Shown: positions 7,455 through 16,931, counted from the stretch's first letter. The stretch is DNA of 64,000 bases from Parvularcula sp. (GCA_002704915.1 PAIP01000062.1:62001-126000), one strand, 5' to 3'. Numbers and translations: made by a program. Notes: generated from the sequence alone by a model not told the origin.

Positions 7455-8552
7455 ATGCTAGATTACGAATTCGACTACTTTGCGAGTCACTCATCAGTCG
7501 ACAAACCGACGGTACGTAGAGTCGTCGAATTACTCCGCGACCACGGAGCTCGAGTTTGGTTCGACGAAACTGAAATTGGGCTTGGCGACCATGTCTTCAT
7601 TGAGATCGAGAGGGCGATGGAGAGTTCGCGGACGCTGATCTTCTTCGCATCTAGCCACGCCCTTAATTCAGAATGGGTTAAGATCGAGCGTAGTGCTGCT
7701 GTCTTTCGAGACCCCTCTAATAAGCAACGCCGATTCGTTATTGTACGACTTGATGATGCACCTCTACCTGAAATGCTGCGCGGATATTTGCATCTCGTCT
7801 GGCCTAGCGAAGAATCTCAGCAATCAGATGCAATAAGACGTTTACTGAACAATTCCTCAGGTGCGCCTGACTCAGACTCCGGTAGCGTTCGTTACTACGA
7901 TCTGTTCACGCCTGGCGCGCCACCTTCGCGAAGCGATCTTCTTGTCGGTAGAGACGCACAATTGAAGATGCTGTTGGGGTACCTTCACTCACCAGGCGTA
8001 CATCCCATCGTCATTGGTGCCAGAGGAATAGGGAAAACCTCGCTTGTCCGAGCTGCACTCCAACGACTTAATATCAAACGTCATTCAATATTGGAGGTGA
8101 ACACCACGGAGTCTTTCGACGAGTGCTGTAAGCTAATTTGTAAAGATCTTGGCATCAAACCAGACGTCGACAGTTTTTCGCCAGCGAGCTTTCTCAGGAC
8201 CCTCAAGAAAGTGAGCGATTTGGCGGTAGTCTCCATTGATGAACTCGACGATGTGCCCCGCGGAACCGACATCGCCAGACAGTTTGCCAAATTTATAAAG
8301 GCAGCTTCAAATCAAGCGGCCGAAATGCCGGTTAAGTTCATCTTTTCCGGTATCGGTGATGATGCCCATGATATTTTCCACGAACACCTAAGTAGTGACA
8401 GAGCGTTGCCACAAATATACTTAGAAGAACTGAGCGCGGACGATCTTAGAATTTTTCTCAAGCGTGCCGGTGACCTACTCGACGCACCACTCCCGCCTCA
8501 CACTATAGATTCGCTCATATCTGAAGCTGATGGATTCCCATACTATATGTAA
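7455..8552 (+). pseudogene. TIR-STAND NTPase gene, 5' part (interrupted by IS66-family element)
   Basis: Residues 1-~130 form a TIR domain (FDYFASHSSVDK, the ARVWFDETEIGLGD segment with the likely catalytic Glu, and IFFASSHALNSEWVKIE). A STAND/AAA-type NTPase follows, with Walker A GARGIGKTS at ~188-196 and Walker B-like VVSIDELDD. The start at 7455 has GGAG 5 bases upstream. The frame reads GFPYYM then a stop made by the first IS bases. TIR domains of bacterial immunity hydrolyse NAD+ after a STAND or SIR2-like sensor is triggered. The gene is divergent from the QueC-like operon. The split product would keep TIR and NTPase core but lose its C-terminal sensor region, so it is probably inactive or unregulated. 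Confidence 0.88.
8541..8548. repeat. Left 8-bp target-site duplication of the IS66-family insertion
   Basis: TACTATAT stands directly before the element's left end and again directly after its right end (11588-11595). Eight bases is the duplication length typical of the IS66 family. The identical copies indicate a fairly recent single insertion with no later rearrangement. Confidence 0.93.
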
Positions 8553-8637
8553 GCGTCCGGCCGTAGCCGCCTTACGTCAATTCTGACATCTGCGATGCTG
8601 CCAGTCATACGACTATGCGTATGCCTAGGAGGAAGCG

Positions 8638-8994
8638 TTGCAGGAGATTTTGGGTCGCGAACGTCGTCGTCGCTGGAGCGATGAGGAGAAGGCGCGGATT
8701 GTCGACGAGAGCTTTCAGGATGGTCGCTCGGTGAGCTGGGTCGCCCGGCGACACGGGCTTTCGCCCTCCCAATTGTTCGCCTGGCGCAAGGCCGCCAAGG
8801 AGGCGCTTGCGCCGATCGATGAAGCGCCGGCGTTTCTTCCTGTCGAGGTTGCGGCGATCTCAAGCAACGCATCGCCGCCGAACTGCGAGCGCGCCGAGAT
8901 CGCCTTTCCGAATGGGCGGCATTTGTTTGTGTCACCGGGGCTGGACCGGCGGCTGCTTGAAGACCTGATCGGCGCGGTCGCGGCGGCGTCATGA
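8638..8994 (+). CDS. tnpA: IS66 accessory protein TnpA
   Basis: The 118-residue protein has an N-terminal HTH of the IS66 OrfA type ([19 protein letters not shown], then [21 protein letters not shown]). The C-terminal part contains the family segment [12 protein letters not shown]. The start is a TTG at 8638, chosen because a strong AGGAGG lies 6 bases upstream and no in-frame ATG is available. TnpA is required with TnpB for IS66 transposition, probably as a DNA-binding or regulatory factor. Its stop overlaps the tnpB start as ATGA. Confidence 0.92.
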   Translation: MQEILGRERRRRWSDEEKARIVDESFQDGRSVSWVARRHGLSPSQLFAWRKAAKEALAPIDEAPAFLPVEVAAISSNASPPNCERAEIAFPNGRHLFVSPGLDRRLLEDLIGAVAAAS

Positions 8995-9347
8995 TCGCGC
9001 TGCCGCCTGGAACGAAAGTGTGGCTGGCGGCGGGCGTCACCGACATGCGTCGTGGTTTCGACGGTCTGTCGGCGCAGGCGCAGACGGTGCTGCAACTCAA
9101 TCCCCTGTCGGGCCATGTGTTTGTTTTCCGGGGCCGCTCCGGCGACCGGGTGAAGGTTCTGTGGTGGGACGGCCAGGGCATGTGTCTCTTCTACAAGCGC
9201 ATAGAGAAGACGACATTTGTCTGGCCAAACGCCAAAGACGGGAAAGTGTCGATCACCGCGGCGCAGCTCGCAAGCCTGCTGGAAGGTATGGACTGGCGCC
9301 TGACGCGAGCCGCGCCATCTATCCCGCAGCCGATGACCGCCGTGTAA
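8991..9347 (+). CDS. tnpB: IS66 accessory protein TnpB (Orf2-like)
   Basis: The 118-residue protein shows the highly conserved IS66 Orf2 blocks: [39 protein letters not shown] and [13 protein letters not shown]. It is a required partner of IS66 transposition of unknown biochemical role. It is translationally coupled to tnpA by a 4-bp overlap. A 73-bp gap separates it from tnpC. Confidence 0.95.
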   Translation: MIALPPGTKVWLAAGVTDMRRGFDGLSAQAQTVLQLNPLSGHVFVFRGRSGDRVKVLWWDGQGMCLFYKRIEKTTFVWPNAKDGKVSITAAQLASLLEGMDWRLTRAAPSIPQPMTAV

Positions 9348-9420
9348 ATTGTTCCGTGTAACGCGTTGCTCTTTAACATTGTGAATCTTCTTTCGGCGCG
9401 AAGCAGGCTAAACATCTCGC

Positions 9421-10974
9421 ATGCCTGTTTCCGCCGAACTTCCCAATGACGTTGATGCGCTAAAGGCAATCATTGCTTCGATGCGCGTAAACCATGCGGA
9501 AGAAATCGACTCACGCAATGCAGAACTCCATGCGCTCGGCCTGATGGTGGAAAAGCTCAAACACCAGTTGGTGGTCTTACGCCGTGGCAGGTTCGGCGCG
9601 TCGAGTGAAGGTCTTGAACAGCTGGAGCTGTTGATCGAGGCGATTGAGACCGAACGCGCTGAGATCCGCCAGAGAGCTGGGATCGCATTCTCGGCGGAGG
9701 AAAAGGCGCAGCCGAAGCGCAAAGCCCTGCCGGAACATCTACCGAGAGAAGACGTCGTCCACGAACCGGCGGCAGACTGCGCGCATTGCGGCAAGCCGAT
9801 GCGAAGGCTCGGCGAGGATGTCCGCGAGGAACTCGAATATGTTCCCGGCCGTTTCGTTGTCCATCGCCATGTGCGCCCAAAGCTCTCCTGTCGGGATTGT
9901 GGCGTCATCGCCCAGACTCAGATGCCGTCGCTGCCGATCGAGCGCGGCAAGCCGGGACCGGCGCTTCTCGCGCATGTCCTTGTCTCCAAATATTGTGATC
10001 ATCTGCCGCTCTATCGACAGGCGCAGATTTACGCGCGTGAAGGCGTCGAGATTGACCGCTCCACCATGGCGGACTGGGTCGGGCGATGCAGCGCGCTGCT
10101 CGACCCGCTGGTCGAAGCGGTCGGCCGCCATGTCTTTGAGGCGGACGCCATCTTCACCGACGACACCCCGGTTCCGGTGCTCGATCCAGGACGCGGGCGG
10201 ACAAAGACGGGCCGGTTCTGGGCTTATGTCCGCGATGGCCGGGCGCATGGCTCGAACGAGCCGCCAGCAGCGTTCTATCGATACGCGCCGGACCGTAAGG
10301 GCGAACGACCGCGCGATCACCTGAAAGACTATGCCGGTTATCTCCATGCGGACGGGTATGCGGGTTACGAGGCGCTCTATGGCGACCGCATCAGAGAGGT
10401 CGCTTGCATGGCTCATGTGCGGCGCAAGCTGTTCGACATCGCGCAAAGCACCGGTTCGCCGATCGCAACCGAGGCGCTGCAAAGGATTGCCGACCTCTAC
10501 GCCATCGAGAAAGACATTCGCGGCTCACCGCCTGAAACGCGCGTCGCCGTCAGGCAGGCGAAGGCCAAACCGGTCTTTGAAGAACTGCAGCACTGGTTGG
10601 AGGCGAGACTGACCGGGCTTCCTGGCCGATCGGCGCTTGCCGGCGCAATCCGCTACGCCATCGTCCGCATGAAGCGCATGGGGCCTTATCTGGAGTGCGG
10701 CATTTGCGAGCTCGACAACAACGCAGCGGAACGTTCCGTGAAAGGAATTGCGCTCGGACGCAAGAACTACATGTTCGTCGGCTCCGACAATGGCGGAACG
10801 CGCGCGGCGGCGATCTACTCCCTCATCGAGACCGCCAAACTGAATGGCGTTAACCCGCAGGCATGGCTCACCGAAGTCCTCGCGAAAATCGCCGATCACC
10901 CTATCAACAAAATCGACGAGTTCTTGCCGTGGAACTGGCGCGAGAAGGAGCGCGGCGATAAACTCGTCGCATGA
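9421..10974 (+). CDS. tnpC: IS66-family DDE transposase TnpC
   Basis: The 517-residue protein has an N-terminal coiled coil ([21 protein letters not shown]) and a zinc-finger segment ([15 protein letters not shown] with a later CRDCG). The DDE domain includes [14 protein letters not shown] (first Asp), [12 protein letters not shown] (second Asp) and the [22 protein letters not shown] block with the catalytic Glu. The C-terminal segment ([13 protein letters not shown]...LPWNW) is also typical. It performs the strand cleavage and transfer of the element. Full length, apparently intact. Confidence 0.96.
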   Translation: MPVSAELPNDVDALKAIIASMRVNHAEEIDSRNAELHALGLMVEKLKHQLVVLRRGRFGASSEGLEQLELLIEAIETERAEIRQRAGIAFSAEEKAQPKRKALPEHLPREDVVHEPAADCAHCGKPMRRLGEDVREELEYVPGRFVVHRHVRPKLSCRDCGVIAQTQMPSLPIERGKPGPALLAHVLVSKYCDHLPLYRQAQIYAREGVEIDRSTMADWVGRCSALLDPLVEAVGRHVFEADAIFTDDTPVPVLDPGRGRTKTGRFWAYVRDGRAHGSNEPPAAFYRYAPDRKGERPRDHLKDYAGYLHADGYAGYEALYGDRIREVACMAHVRRKLFDIAQSTGSPIATEALQRIADLYAIEKDIRGSPPETRVAVRQAKAKPVFEELQHWLEARLTGLPGRSALAGAIRYAIVRMKRMGPYLECGICELDNNAAERSVKGIALGRKNYMFVGSDNGGTRAAAIYSLIETAKLNGVNPQAWLTEVLAKIADHPINKIDEFLPWNWREKERGDKLVA

Positions 10975-11564
10975 CGTCCCAAACGATCGCCCGCCTTTCC
11001 GTTACGCTCCAAGATGTCGAGCCGAAAGTGACAAGGCGGCTCGAGGTTCCCGCCGACATTCGGCTGGACCGCCTGCACCTCGTGCTGCAGGCGGCGATGG
11101 GCTGGACCAACTCGCATCTCTATGAGATCCGCGCCGGCGACGTGGGCTGGGGCATTCCCGATCCAGATTGGCCGGATGGTCCGCTCAACGCCAAGAAAGC
11201 GACGCTATGGGATGTCGTTGCGGATACCGGCGTCAAAACGCTGCATTACACCTACGACTTCGGCGACAACTGGGAGCACGTCGTCAGGATCGAGCGCTTC
11301 ACCGATCCAGATCCTGCAGCCAGTTATCCCGTTCTCATTGCAGCGAGTGGCCGCTGTCCGCCCGAAGACGTCGGCGGGTTCCCCGGCTACGAAGAGTTCC
11401 TCGCCGCCATCGCTGACCCCGATCACGAGCGTCACGAAGAAATAAGCGAGTGGTGGCCCGAGGACTTCGACCCAACGACCGCGCCGGTCGACGACCTCAA
11501 GTCCGGCGTCGCCGCCCTCGCTAGGCAGTGGAACCGAAAACCGCGCGCCAGAAAATCAGCGTGA
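10971..11564 (+). CDS. pRiA4b ORF-3 family passenger protein of the IS66 element
   Basis: The 197-residue protein matches the plasmid pRiA4b ORF-3 family: [23 protein letters not shown] near the N-terminus, [15 protein letters not shown] in the middle, and [19 protein letters not shown] with [13 protein letters not shown] at the end. The function is unknown. The family is often found inside IS66 elements and plasmids. The start codon overlaps the tnpC stop (ATGA), so it is translated with the transposase and is a true fourth gene of the element. The stop lies only 23 bp inside the right inverted-repeat end. Confidence 0.9.
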   Translation: MTSQTIARLSVTLQDVEPKVTRRLEVPADIRLDRLHLVLQAAMGWTNSHLYEIRAGDVGWGIPDPDWPDGPLNAKKATLWDVVADTGVKTLHYTYDFGDNWEHVVRIERFTDPDPAASYPVLIAASGRCPPEDVGGFPGYEEFLAAIADPDHERHEEISEWWPEDFDPTTAPVDDLKSGVAALARQWNRKPRARKSA

Positions 11565-11587
11565 TAGGGCCACGCCCGGACGCTTAC

Positions 11588-11595
11588 TACTATAT
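11588..11595. repeat. Right 8-bp target-site duplication of the IS66-family insertion
   Basis: The second copy of TACTATAT, identical to 8541-8548. After it the TIR-STAND frame continues as IHQVGFHTYAAYDRD. Confidence 0.93.
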
Positions 11596-12049
11596 TCATC
11601 AGGTTGGTTTTCACACTTACGCCGCGTATGACCGTGATACTGAAGCTCACCGACTTTTGGATGCCCATGTCGCACTCGGCAAAACTAATGCGTACAAAGC
11701 AGCGTTTACGCACTACCTTCGAAGATACAAGTTTACGATTTACGAGCTGAGTGATCTAGAAAACCTGATTCTTCAACAGTTTCTTCGTTCTACCCGTCGT
11801 CGGCTCAATGCAGATAAGATTAAATCGTCTGTGGCACACTTGTCAGGTGAGTCAGAAGAATCTGTCCGCGATGCAATGTGGGGGCTTCGCAATAAATCAT
11901 ACTTGCGTTGGAGAAAAGGCGATAAGAGCCTTGCACTGCAAGATGCTTTACTGCGGCCATTTTTGACGGATAAGTTGCGAGTCCGACATCAGCCTAGGCC
12001 AAAAAAGCTTCCACCATCACAATCAGACGGTCAGCTAGATATGTTCTAG
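11588..12049 (+). pseudogene. TIR-STAND NTPase gene, 3' part after the IS66-family insertion
   Basis: Joining base 8548 to base 11596 (one repeat copy kept) keeps the frame and gives ...GFPYYIHQVGFHTYAAYDRD..., the GxPYY-I-hydrophobic pattern common at the end of STAND NTPase cores. The remaining ~150 residues form helical and winged-helix-like segments (SSVAHLSGESEESVRDAMWGLRNKSYLRWR) and end in SDGQLDMF. The reconstructed protein would be 515 residues. Alone, this part has no convincing start or ribosome-binding site. Base composition is more AT-rich than the IS beside it and like that of the 5' part. Confidence 0.85.
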
Positions 12050-12104
12050 TCAAGTCCGACCAATAGCAAGTGATACGCTTGCTTAAAAATACTAGTGATG
12101 CCGA

Positions 12105-12407
12105 CTATCGCTTCCAAACCATCACACCAGTCCCCTCCGCCTCATTCTCGAAGAACGCCGCCCGGACTGGCCCGGCAAAGCTCGGATCGTCCAGCTTCAC
12201 AGCAAGGTAGGGCTTCTCGCTATCCTTGCTCTCTTGACGCCAGGCGGCGCCAAGTTCCGCACCGCCGGCATAGAGGCGATAGTCCGGTGCCCCCTCGCTT
12301 GCCTTATTATCGTTCGGAACAAGTTGCGCTTTCACATTGATGGTCATGGTGCGGATGGTGCCGGTATAGGCGCCGTCCTTCTCTGTAAATGTGCCGATGG
12401 TCGCCAT
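12105..12407 (-). CDS. DUF736 family protein (ICE backbone)
   Basis: The 100-residue protein starts MATIGTFTEKDGAYTGTIRT and ends FFENEAEGTGVMVWKR. The fold-defining GxF...YxGxIxT opening, the PDYRLYAG motif and LDDPSFAGPVRAAFF are those of DUF736, a small beta protein of unknown function found in alphaproteobacterial conjugative elements. An in-frame ATG two codons earlier (12413) would overlap the DUF2274 stop. It is the last gene of the trb operon. A second DUF736 paralogue lies at 52268-52591. Confidence 0.9.
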   Translation of the reverse strand: MATIGTFTEKDGAYTGTIRTMTINVKAQLVPNDNKASEGAPDYRLYAGGAELGAAWRQESKDSEKPYLAVKLDDPSFAGPVRAAFFENEAEGTGVMVWKR

Positions 12408-12409
12408 GG

Positions 12410-12646
12410 TCATTCTCCTTGTCTGGCGTTTGTGTGAAGGGCCTTACGTGCCCGTTTGAACCCAGCGTCTTGTCGGAGAAAACTCTCGAGCATGGCTGGA
12501 ATCAGCGCTTCTGGTTTTTCCTCTGCGCCATAAGTCTGGCGGTAGATTTCAGCGTAGTCGGCAAGCGCTGCAGCAAGGTCTGGATCGACGGCCAGGTTCA
12601 TGCGCACCGGGGTTCGATCGGGGAGTTTTTCGAGGCGAAGGGACAT
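12410..12646 (-). CDS. DUF2274 family protein
   Basis: The 78-residue protein begins MSLRLEKLPDRTPVRMNLAV and continues PDLAAALADYAEIYRQTYG, then EALIPAMLESFLRQDAGF. This is the DUF2274 pattern, a small helical, possibly ribbon-helix-helix-like protein. Such genes directly follow trbI in alphaproteobacterial ICEs, as here. An upstream in-frame start at 12700 would run into trbI, so 12646 is preferred. Function not known; a regulatory role in transfer is only suggested by the fold. Confidence 0.88.
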   Translation of the reverse strand: MSLRLEKLPDRTPVRMNLAVDPDLAAALADYAEIYRQTYGAEEKPEALIPAMLESFLRQDAGFKRARKALHTNARQGE

Positions 12647-12659
12647 AGCGGTTTCCTGT

Positions 12660-13913
12660 TCAATGGGGACGAAGAATGAGGTCGCGCGTGACGATGACAC
12701 GCACGGGCCAACCCGAACGCACGCGGATGGTTGGCTGAATGCCTAAGTTTCGATCGACCACGCGTTGCCCTGCCTGATTCACGGTGTCGGTGGTGCCGCG
12801 CCGGATCGCGCGTTCTATGTCGCCGTCTCCGTCTGCGCCAAGTTCGGCGCCGATCCCCAAGATGGTCGCGAGACCTGCTGCAACAAAGACCCGGTCCCAG
12901 TGATGGTCGGTCCGGTCGGACAGGCCCGCATAGCCTTGCGCGTCAGCGCCGGGCGCGGAGATCTGAATAGAAGACCCATCGGGGAAGATGATCCGGTCCC
13001 AGGTCACGAGCGCTCGGTCCTGACCGAATGAGACTTCCGACTGATAGCGTCCGATCAGCCGCGACCCCTGCGGAATCAGAACGTGCCTGCCGGTGACTGT
13101 GTCGTACACGGTCTGCGTCACTTGGGCGATAATCGTTCCGGGTAAATCACTATTGATGCCTGTGACGAGGCTTGCAGGGATCAGTGTTCCCGCCATGACC
13201 TGATAGGGCGAGGCGGGATCTTCGATGCGGTTGGGATTGTAGATATCCGACTCCCCGCCTTCGCCTGCAAAGGCCAGTTTTCGGGATTGAAGATTGGGGT
13301 CGGTTGCCTGCCCGAAAGCCGACGGCGTGGCCGGCGGGAGCGCAGCGAGTGCGAGCAGCTCTGACCCGAGATCGAGTGCGGGGTCGCGATAGGTTGGCGC
13401 CGCGTCTCCTGCACGCTCACTGCCCGTTTGCGACTGAAGCCGAAAGAAGACAGGTGCGCGGGCCGCTTCTTCCTGCAGCGCGGCTTCACGCATGCGCCGG
13501 GCTCGTTCAGCTTCATCGACCGGGTTGGGCCTGAAGTCGTCTTCGAAAGTGCGCACATATTCCGGCTCAATACCGAGATCGCGCTCGGCCCGCAAAACCG
13601 TGGCTCCTAAGTCGCCTGCAAGCGGTGGCCCAAGCATCGGGACGGGATCGGGCCGAACATCACTGTAGCTCGCTGGCAACTCAGATAAGCCATCGGGGGT
13701 CCGCTTGTTCGTGACATTGTAAAGTTCACGGCGCTCGTTCGGATCGACTGCGGTGGGTGGTTTCAGGGCAATGCTCATGGCCGCAAAAAGACCCAAGACA
13801 CCAAGACCGGCCCCCACCATCAACACCTTTCGATTGATCCGTGTGACAGGTTTCGGATTGGAGCGGATTTTCAGGCGCTCTGCATGTTCGTCGAAGGGAA
13901 TGGGCTCAGTCAT
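12660..13913 (-). CDS. trbI: TrbI, VirB10-like channel protein of the mating apparatus
   Basis: The 417-residue protein has a short cytoplasmic N-terminus, one membrane helix (VLMVGAGLGVLGLFAAMSIAL), a proline-rich periplasmic linker, and a C-terminal VirB10/TrbI beta-barrel domain. That domain includes VMAGTLIPASLVTGINSDLPG, HVLIPQGSRLIGRYQSEVSFGQDR and WPVRVIVTRDLIL. It links inner and outer membrane parts of the type IV secretion channel. The start at 13913 lies 8 bp after the trbG stop; the frame stays open far upstream into trbG, but that extension is not protein-like. Confidence 0.94.
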   Translation of the reverse strand: MTEPIPFDEHAERLKIRSNPKPVTRINRKVLMVGAGLGVLGLFAAMSIALKPPTAVDPNERRELYNVTNKRTPDGLSELPASYSDVRPDPVPMLGPPLAGDLGATVLRAERDLGIEPEYVRTFEDDFRPNPVDEAERARRMREAALQEEAARAPVFFRLQSQTGSERAGDAAPTYRDPALDLGSELLALAALPPATPSAFGQATDPNLQSRKLAFAGEGGESDIYNPNRIEDPASPYQVMAGTLIPASLVTGINSDLPGTIIAQVTQTVYDTVTGRHVLIPQGSRLIGRYQSEVSFGQDRALVTWDRIIFPDGSSIQISAPGADAQGYAGLSDRTDHHWDRVFVAAGLATILGIGAELGADGDGDIERAIRRGTTDTVNQAGQRVVDRNLGIQPTIRVRSGWPVRVIVTRDLILRPH

Positions 13914-13920
13914 CTGCCGA

Positions 13921-14913
13921 TTAACTCCCGAATATAGCGGCAAGGCCGACCCGGCGCTGAACACGCGTGATCCGCACGACTGTTTGATTCCGTTCACCAA
14001 GGCGAAGCTCGGCGGCGCGGAATAGTCTGTCGACGACATAATAATTGCCGCGGATGCGATAGTTGACGAGTTCAGCGTCACCATCGTCGCCGACGACGAA
14101 GAGCGGCGGCAGATCAGTCGCGATGATGGAGTCTGGCATCTGGATGAACACCTGACGCCCATCATCAAAGACGCGGACGGGCTTCCATGCAGGATTGTCG
14201 CCGCTCATCCGATAGTCGAAGTTGAGACCTTCAAGGGTCAATCCCCGCTCGATGGACCCGGCTTCGCGGGCGATGGCGCGGTCATTCCTCGCCGTGAGCC
14301 CCGCGAGCTCATCAGCTGGGTAGCGCCAAGAGAGGGCCGCCATATAACCGCCCGATACGCTTTCCAGTTCAAGGTGATAGGTTCGCCGGTTGGTCGCGAT
14401 CATCAGATTGGTGCGAATACCTGAACTGACCGGTTTCACCAGAACATGGGCGCGTGCTGTCGCGCCTGATCCGGAATTCGTGTCGCCGACAACCCAGCGC
14501 ACGGTGTCGCCTGCGGAAACGGAAACGAGTTCCTCTCCGGGCTGCAGGGCGATGTCGGATACCTGGCCGGGGCTCGCGTAGAGCCGATAAAGCGCCCCTT
14601 CGGTATAGGGATAAATCTGGATCGCATTCACATAGCCATCGACCGAAGGCTCAATAAGCGCGCCTTCTCTGCCTTCACGGATCGCCTGCGTTGGGGACAG
14701 GCGCGGCGCTGGCGGCGCCGACGCGATGGCTTTCATCTGTCCCGGAAGGGGGAGCGCAACGGTCCTTTCAACAATCTCGACCGGCAGGTCATAGTCGTCG
14801 TCGACGGCGGTGGCGGCGACAAACGCATTCGGATCAATCGGATCGAATTCAGCTGTCGTCGCGCAGGCCGAAACGAGCATCAAAGCGGAAGCGGAAATCA
14901 TAAAACGCGGCAT
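13921..14913 (-). CDS. trbG: TrbG, VirB9-like outer-membrane complex protein
   Basis: The 330-residue protein has a lipoprotein-type signal with a lipobox ending LVSAC. VirB9/CagX segments follow: DGYVNAIQIYPYTEGALYRLYASPGQVSDI and SVSAGDTVRWVVGD earlier, NFDYRMSGDNPAWKPVRVFDDGRQVFIQMP later. It forms the outer-membrane core with TrbI and TrbF. An ATG at 14922 overlaps the trbF stop (ATGA), but AGGAG lies only 1 base before it. The ATG at 14913 lies 10 bases after the same AGGAG and is preferred. It removes three residues only. Confidence 0.93.
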   Translation of the reverse strand: MPRFMISASALMLVSACATTAEFDPIDPNAFVAATAVDDDYDLPVEIVERTVALPLPGQMKAIASAPPAPRLSPTQAIREGREGALIEPSVDGYVNAIQIYPYTEGALYRLYASPGQVSDIALQPGEELVSVSAGDTVRWVVGDTNSGSGATARAHVLVKPVSSGIRTNLMIATNRRTYHLELESVSGGYMAALSWRYPADELAGLTARNDRAIAREAGSIERGLTLEGLNFDYRMSGDNPAWKPVRVFDDGRQVFIQMPDSIIATDLPPLFVVGDDGDAELVNYRIRGNYYVVDRLFRAAELRLGERNQTVVRITRVQRRVGLAAIFGS

Positions 14914-14918
14914 AGGGA

Positions 14919-15608
14919 TCATTCTCCTGTAACGAGGTCCTGTCCCCAGTTGAGGGAATGGACGTAAAGACCGAGGGGGTTGGCGCGGAGGGTCTCCGCG
15001 TCCGTGGGCGGCTGGGTGATGAGGGTGAAATTGCCGGTGAAGCGCTGCGCGCCAATCAGGGCGCCGTTCTCATAGGTCTTCTCGATCCATCGTGCCTGAA
15101 AACTGTCATCGGACACACGCACAACGCTGACCACATCGACAGTGCGGGACTTGCGCCCGACATCGGCGAAGGGATCGTTTTCCTGAGCGTACTCGTTAAG
15201 CGTGGTCGATGCACGGTCGGTGACAAAGTCGTAGGCGCGCAGCCAATTCTCGCGCACGACAACCGGGTCTACGGACAATCCACGCACTTTCTCGATAAAG
15301 CCTGCAAGATGATGGGCGATCTGCGCGTCGGTCGGCGTGTAGCGCTGCGTTGCAGGCGCGACCGCACGGGCTGCGCCAGTCTCATCGACCTCGACCACAT
15401 AGGGTGTGACGGTCGATTGCATCGAGCGCCAGACCAATGCGCCGGAGGTGACAAAGCAAAGCCCGAGGCAGCCAAGCGCCATCAGGCGCCAATTCTTGGC
15501 TTGCACCCGAGCCGATCCGATACGCTCGTCCCAGACTTGGCCCGCCTTCTGGTAGGGCGTTTCAGGAAACGGGCTTGGCCCATAGGAAGTGGAAGATCGT
15601 TTGAACAT
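14919..15608 (-). CDS. trbF: TrbF, VirB8-like inner-membrane assembly protein
   Basis: The 229-residue protein has a cytoplasmic N-terminus (PFPETPYQKAGQVWDERIG), one membrane helix (LMALGCLGLCFVTSGALVW) and a periplasmic VirB8-type NTF2-like domain (TPTDAQIAHHLAGFIEKVRGLS, later GNFTLITQPPTDAETLRANPLG). VirB8-like proteins nucleate assembly of the type IV secretion complex. The gene begins one base after trbL ends and overlaps the frame of trbG at its 3' end. Confidence 0.95.
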   Translation of the reverse strand: MFKRSSTSYGPSPFPETPYQKAGQVWDERIGSARVQAKNWRLMALGCLGLCFVTSGALVWRSMQSTVTPYVVEVDETGAARAVAPATQRYTPTDAQIAHHLAGFIEKVRGLSVDPVVVRENWLRAYDFVTDRASTTLNEYAQENDPFADVGRKSRTVDVVSVVRVSDDSFQARWIEKTYENGALIGAQRFTGNFTLITQPPTDAETLRANPLGLYVHSLNWGQDLVTGE

Positions 15609-16931
15609 CTACTCGTCCTTGTCATTGAGTTGGGGCGCAGCGCCCGAGGAGCCTGCATCGCCATCGCGTAAGGAATGGGCCGCCATCTGGCTGGCTTGCC
15701 CCATACGTTGTTCGGTTTGAAAGCGGCGCGCCCAGCCAGGGCTCCCACTTGAAGAGGATGGTGTGGAACCGTCGCTTCCGCCATTTCCACTAGAAGAATG
15801 GCCGCCGGTGGCGCGCCAGGCGCCCTGGCTGCCACGGCGGTAAGCCTCTTTGAGGGATTGGGCAGGACGGCTCGCGGTTCGACGAATGGCGTCACCGCCT
15901 GCACGGGCCATGCCCGCAACACCGGCTGCGACGCCGCCGGCCCCCGTCGCGCCCGACGCAACAGAGCCGAGTGTGTAGGAGGTACGGGCTGCACCTGCCA
16001 TGCTTGCGCCAGCTTTGATCGCGCTTGAGGCACCGCCTGCAGCTGCACCAACAGCGGCCCTTCCACCCATCCCGGCAACATAAGTTCCGGCCGCGACCCC
16101 GGCGGCAGCGCCGGCGGCGGAGCCTGCACCAAGTTGCGGCGCGCCGGTGATCAGACCGGATGCGACGCCGGGCGCGAAGATCCCCATCCAGAAAAACACG
16201 ATCGCGGCGAGGACCGTGCCCATGACCTGAGCCAGCGTCACATCACTTCCTGTACGGAACGCGTCCGTGACCGATGCAAACAGTGTTGAACCGATGCCGA
16301 TGATGACAGCGAGCACCATGAGTTTGATGCCGGACGTGATGACATTGCCGAGGACACGCTCTGCCAGAAACGTCGTTTTGTTCCAGAGCGCGAAGGGCAC
16401 CAGAATAAACCCAGCCAGCGTCGTCAGCTTAAACTCCAGAATGGTGATGAAGAGCTGCACCGCCAGGATGAAGAAGGCGACCATGATGATGGCCCAGGCA
16501 ATGAACATCACTGCAATCATAATGAAGTTGTAAAAGAAGGAGATGGGCCCCAGCATGTCACTGATTTCGGCAAGCAGCGGTTGGGCCGCATCAAACCCAA
16601 CGCTCGCAATGAAACCGGGACGGAGTAAATCTGCGGCGGTCATGGTCCCGCCGCCCGCGGTTACGCCGAGTTCTGCGAAGCTGTCGAAGACGATGTTTGC
16701 GAGGAGCGAGAAATTGCCAATGATGAAGGCGAAGAAGCCGACATAGAGGACTTTCTTGAGAAGCCCTGTGATGACATCACTGTTCTGGGAGAGCGCCCAG
16801 AAGAGGCCCGCCAGGGTGATGTCGATGGCAATGAGCGTGGTCGACAAATACGCGACATCACCTGCCAGCAGGCCGAACCCGCTATCGATGTAAGCGATAA
16901 ACGTCGCAAGAAAGGTGTCGATCACATCCAT
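15609..16931 (-). CDS. trbL: TrbL, polytopic VirB6-like protein
   Basis: The 440-residue protein has six or more membrane helices in its first ~260 residues (for example IALDITLAGLFWALSQ region, FFYNFIMIAVMFIAWAIIMV, GTVLAAIVFFWMGIFAPG). A Gly/Ala-rich then Ser/Gly-rich cytoplasmic tail follows, as in P-type TrbL. It forms part of the inner-membrane channel. The start at 16931 follows the trbJ stop by 6 bp. The low-complexity C-terminus is normal for the family. Confidence 0.95.
   Translation of the reverse strand: MDVIDTFLATFIAYIDSGFGLLAGDVAYLSTTLIAIDITLAGLFWALSQNSDVITGLLKKVLYVGFFAFIIGNFSLLANIVFDSFAELGVTAGGGTMTAADLLRPGFIASVGFDAAQPLLAEISDMLGPISFFYNFIMIAVMFIAWAIIMVAFFILAVQLFITILEFKLTTLAGFILVPFALWNKTTFLAERVLGNVITSGIKLMVLAVIIGIGSTLFASVTDAFRTGSDVTLAQVMGTVLAAIVFFWMGIFAPGVASGLITGAPQLGAGSAAGAAAGVAAGTYVAGMGGRAAVGAAAGGASSAIKAGASMAGAARTSYTLGSVASGATGAGGVAAGVAGMARAGGDAIRRTASRPAQSLKEAYRRGSQGAWRATGGHSSSGNGGSDGSTPSSSSGSPGWARRFQTEQRMGQASQMAAHSLRDGDAGSSGAAPQLNDKDE

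Larger units (their letters stand above)
8549..11587 (+). mobile_element. IS66-family insertion sequence with an extra passenger gene (3039 bp)
   Basis: Terminal inverted repeats start GTAAGCGTCCGG at both ends and match at 18 of the first 20 positions. The element is bounded by the 8-bp duplication TACTATAT. Inside lie tnpA, tnpB and tnpC in the usual IS66 order, followed by a fourth gene of the pRiA4b ORF-3 family coupled to tnpC. All frames are intact, so the element looks mobile. It sits in the TIR-STAND gene, and exact removal of the element plus one repeat copy restores that reading frame. Confidence 0.95.

Noticed and set aside
13914-14168. Extended N-terminus of TrbI
   Set aside because: The open frame runs through trbG with Ser/Arg-rich residues unlike any TrbI; the start at 13913 gives the normal protein.
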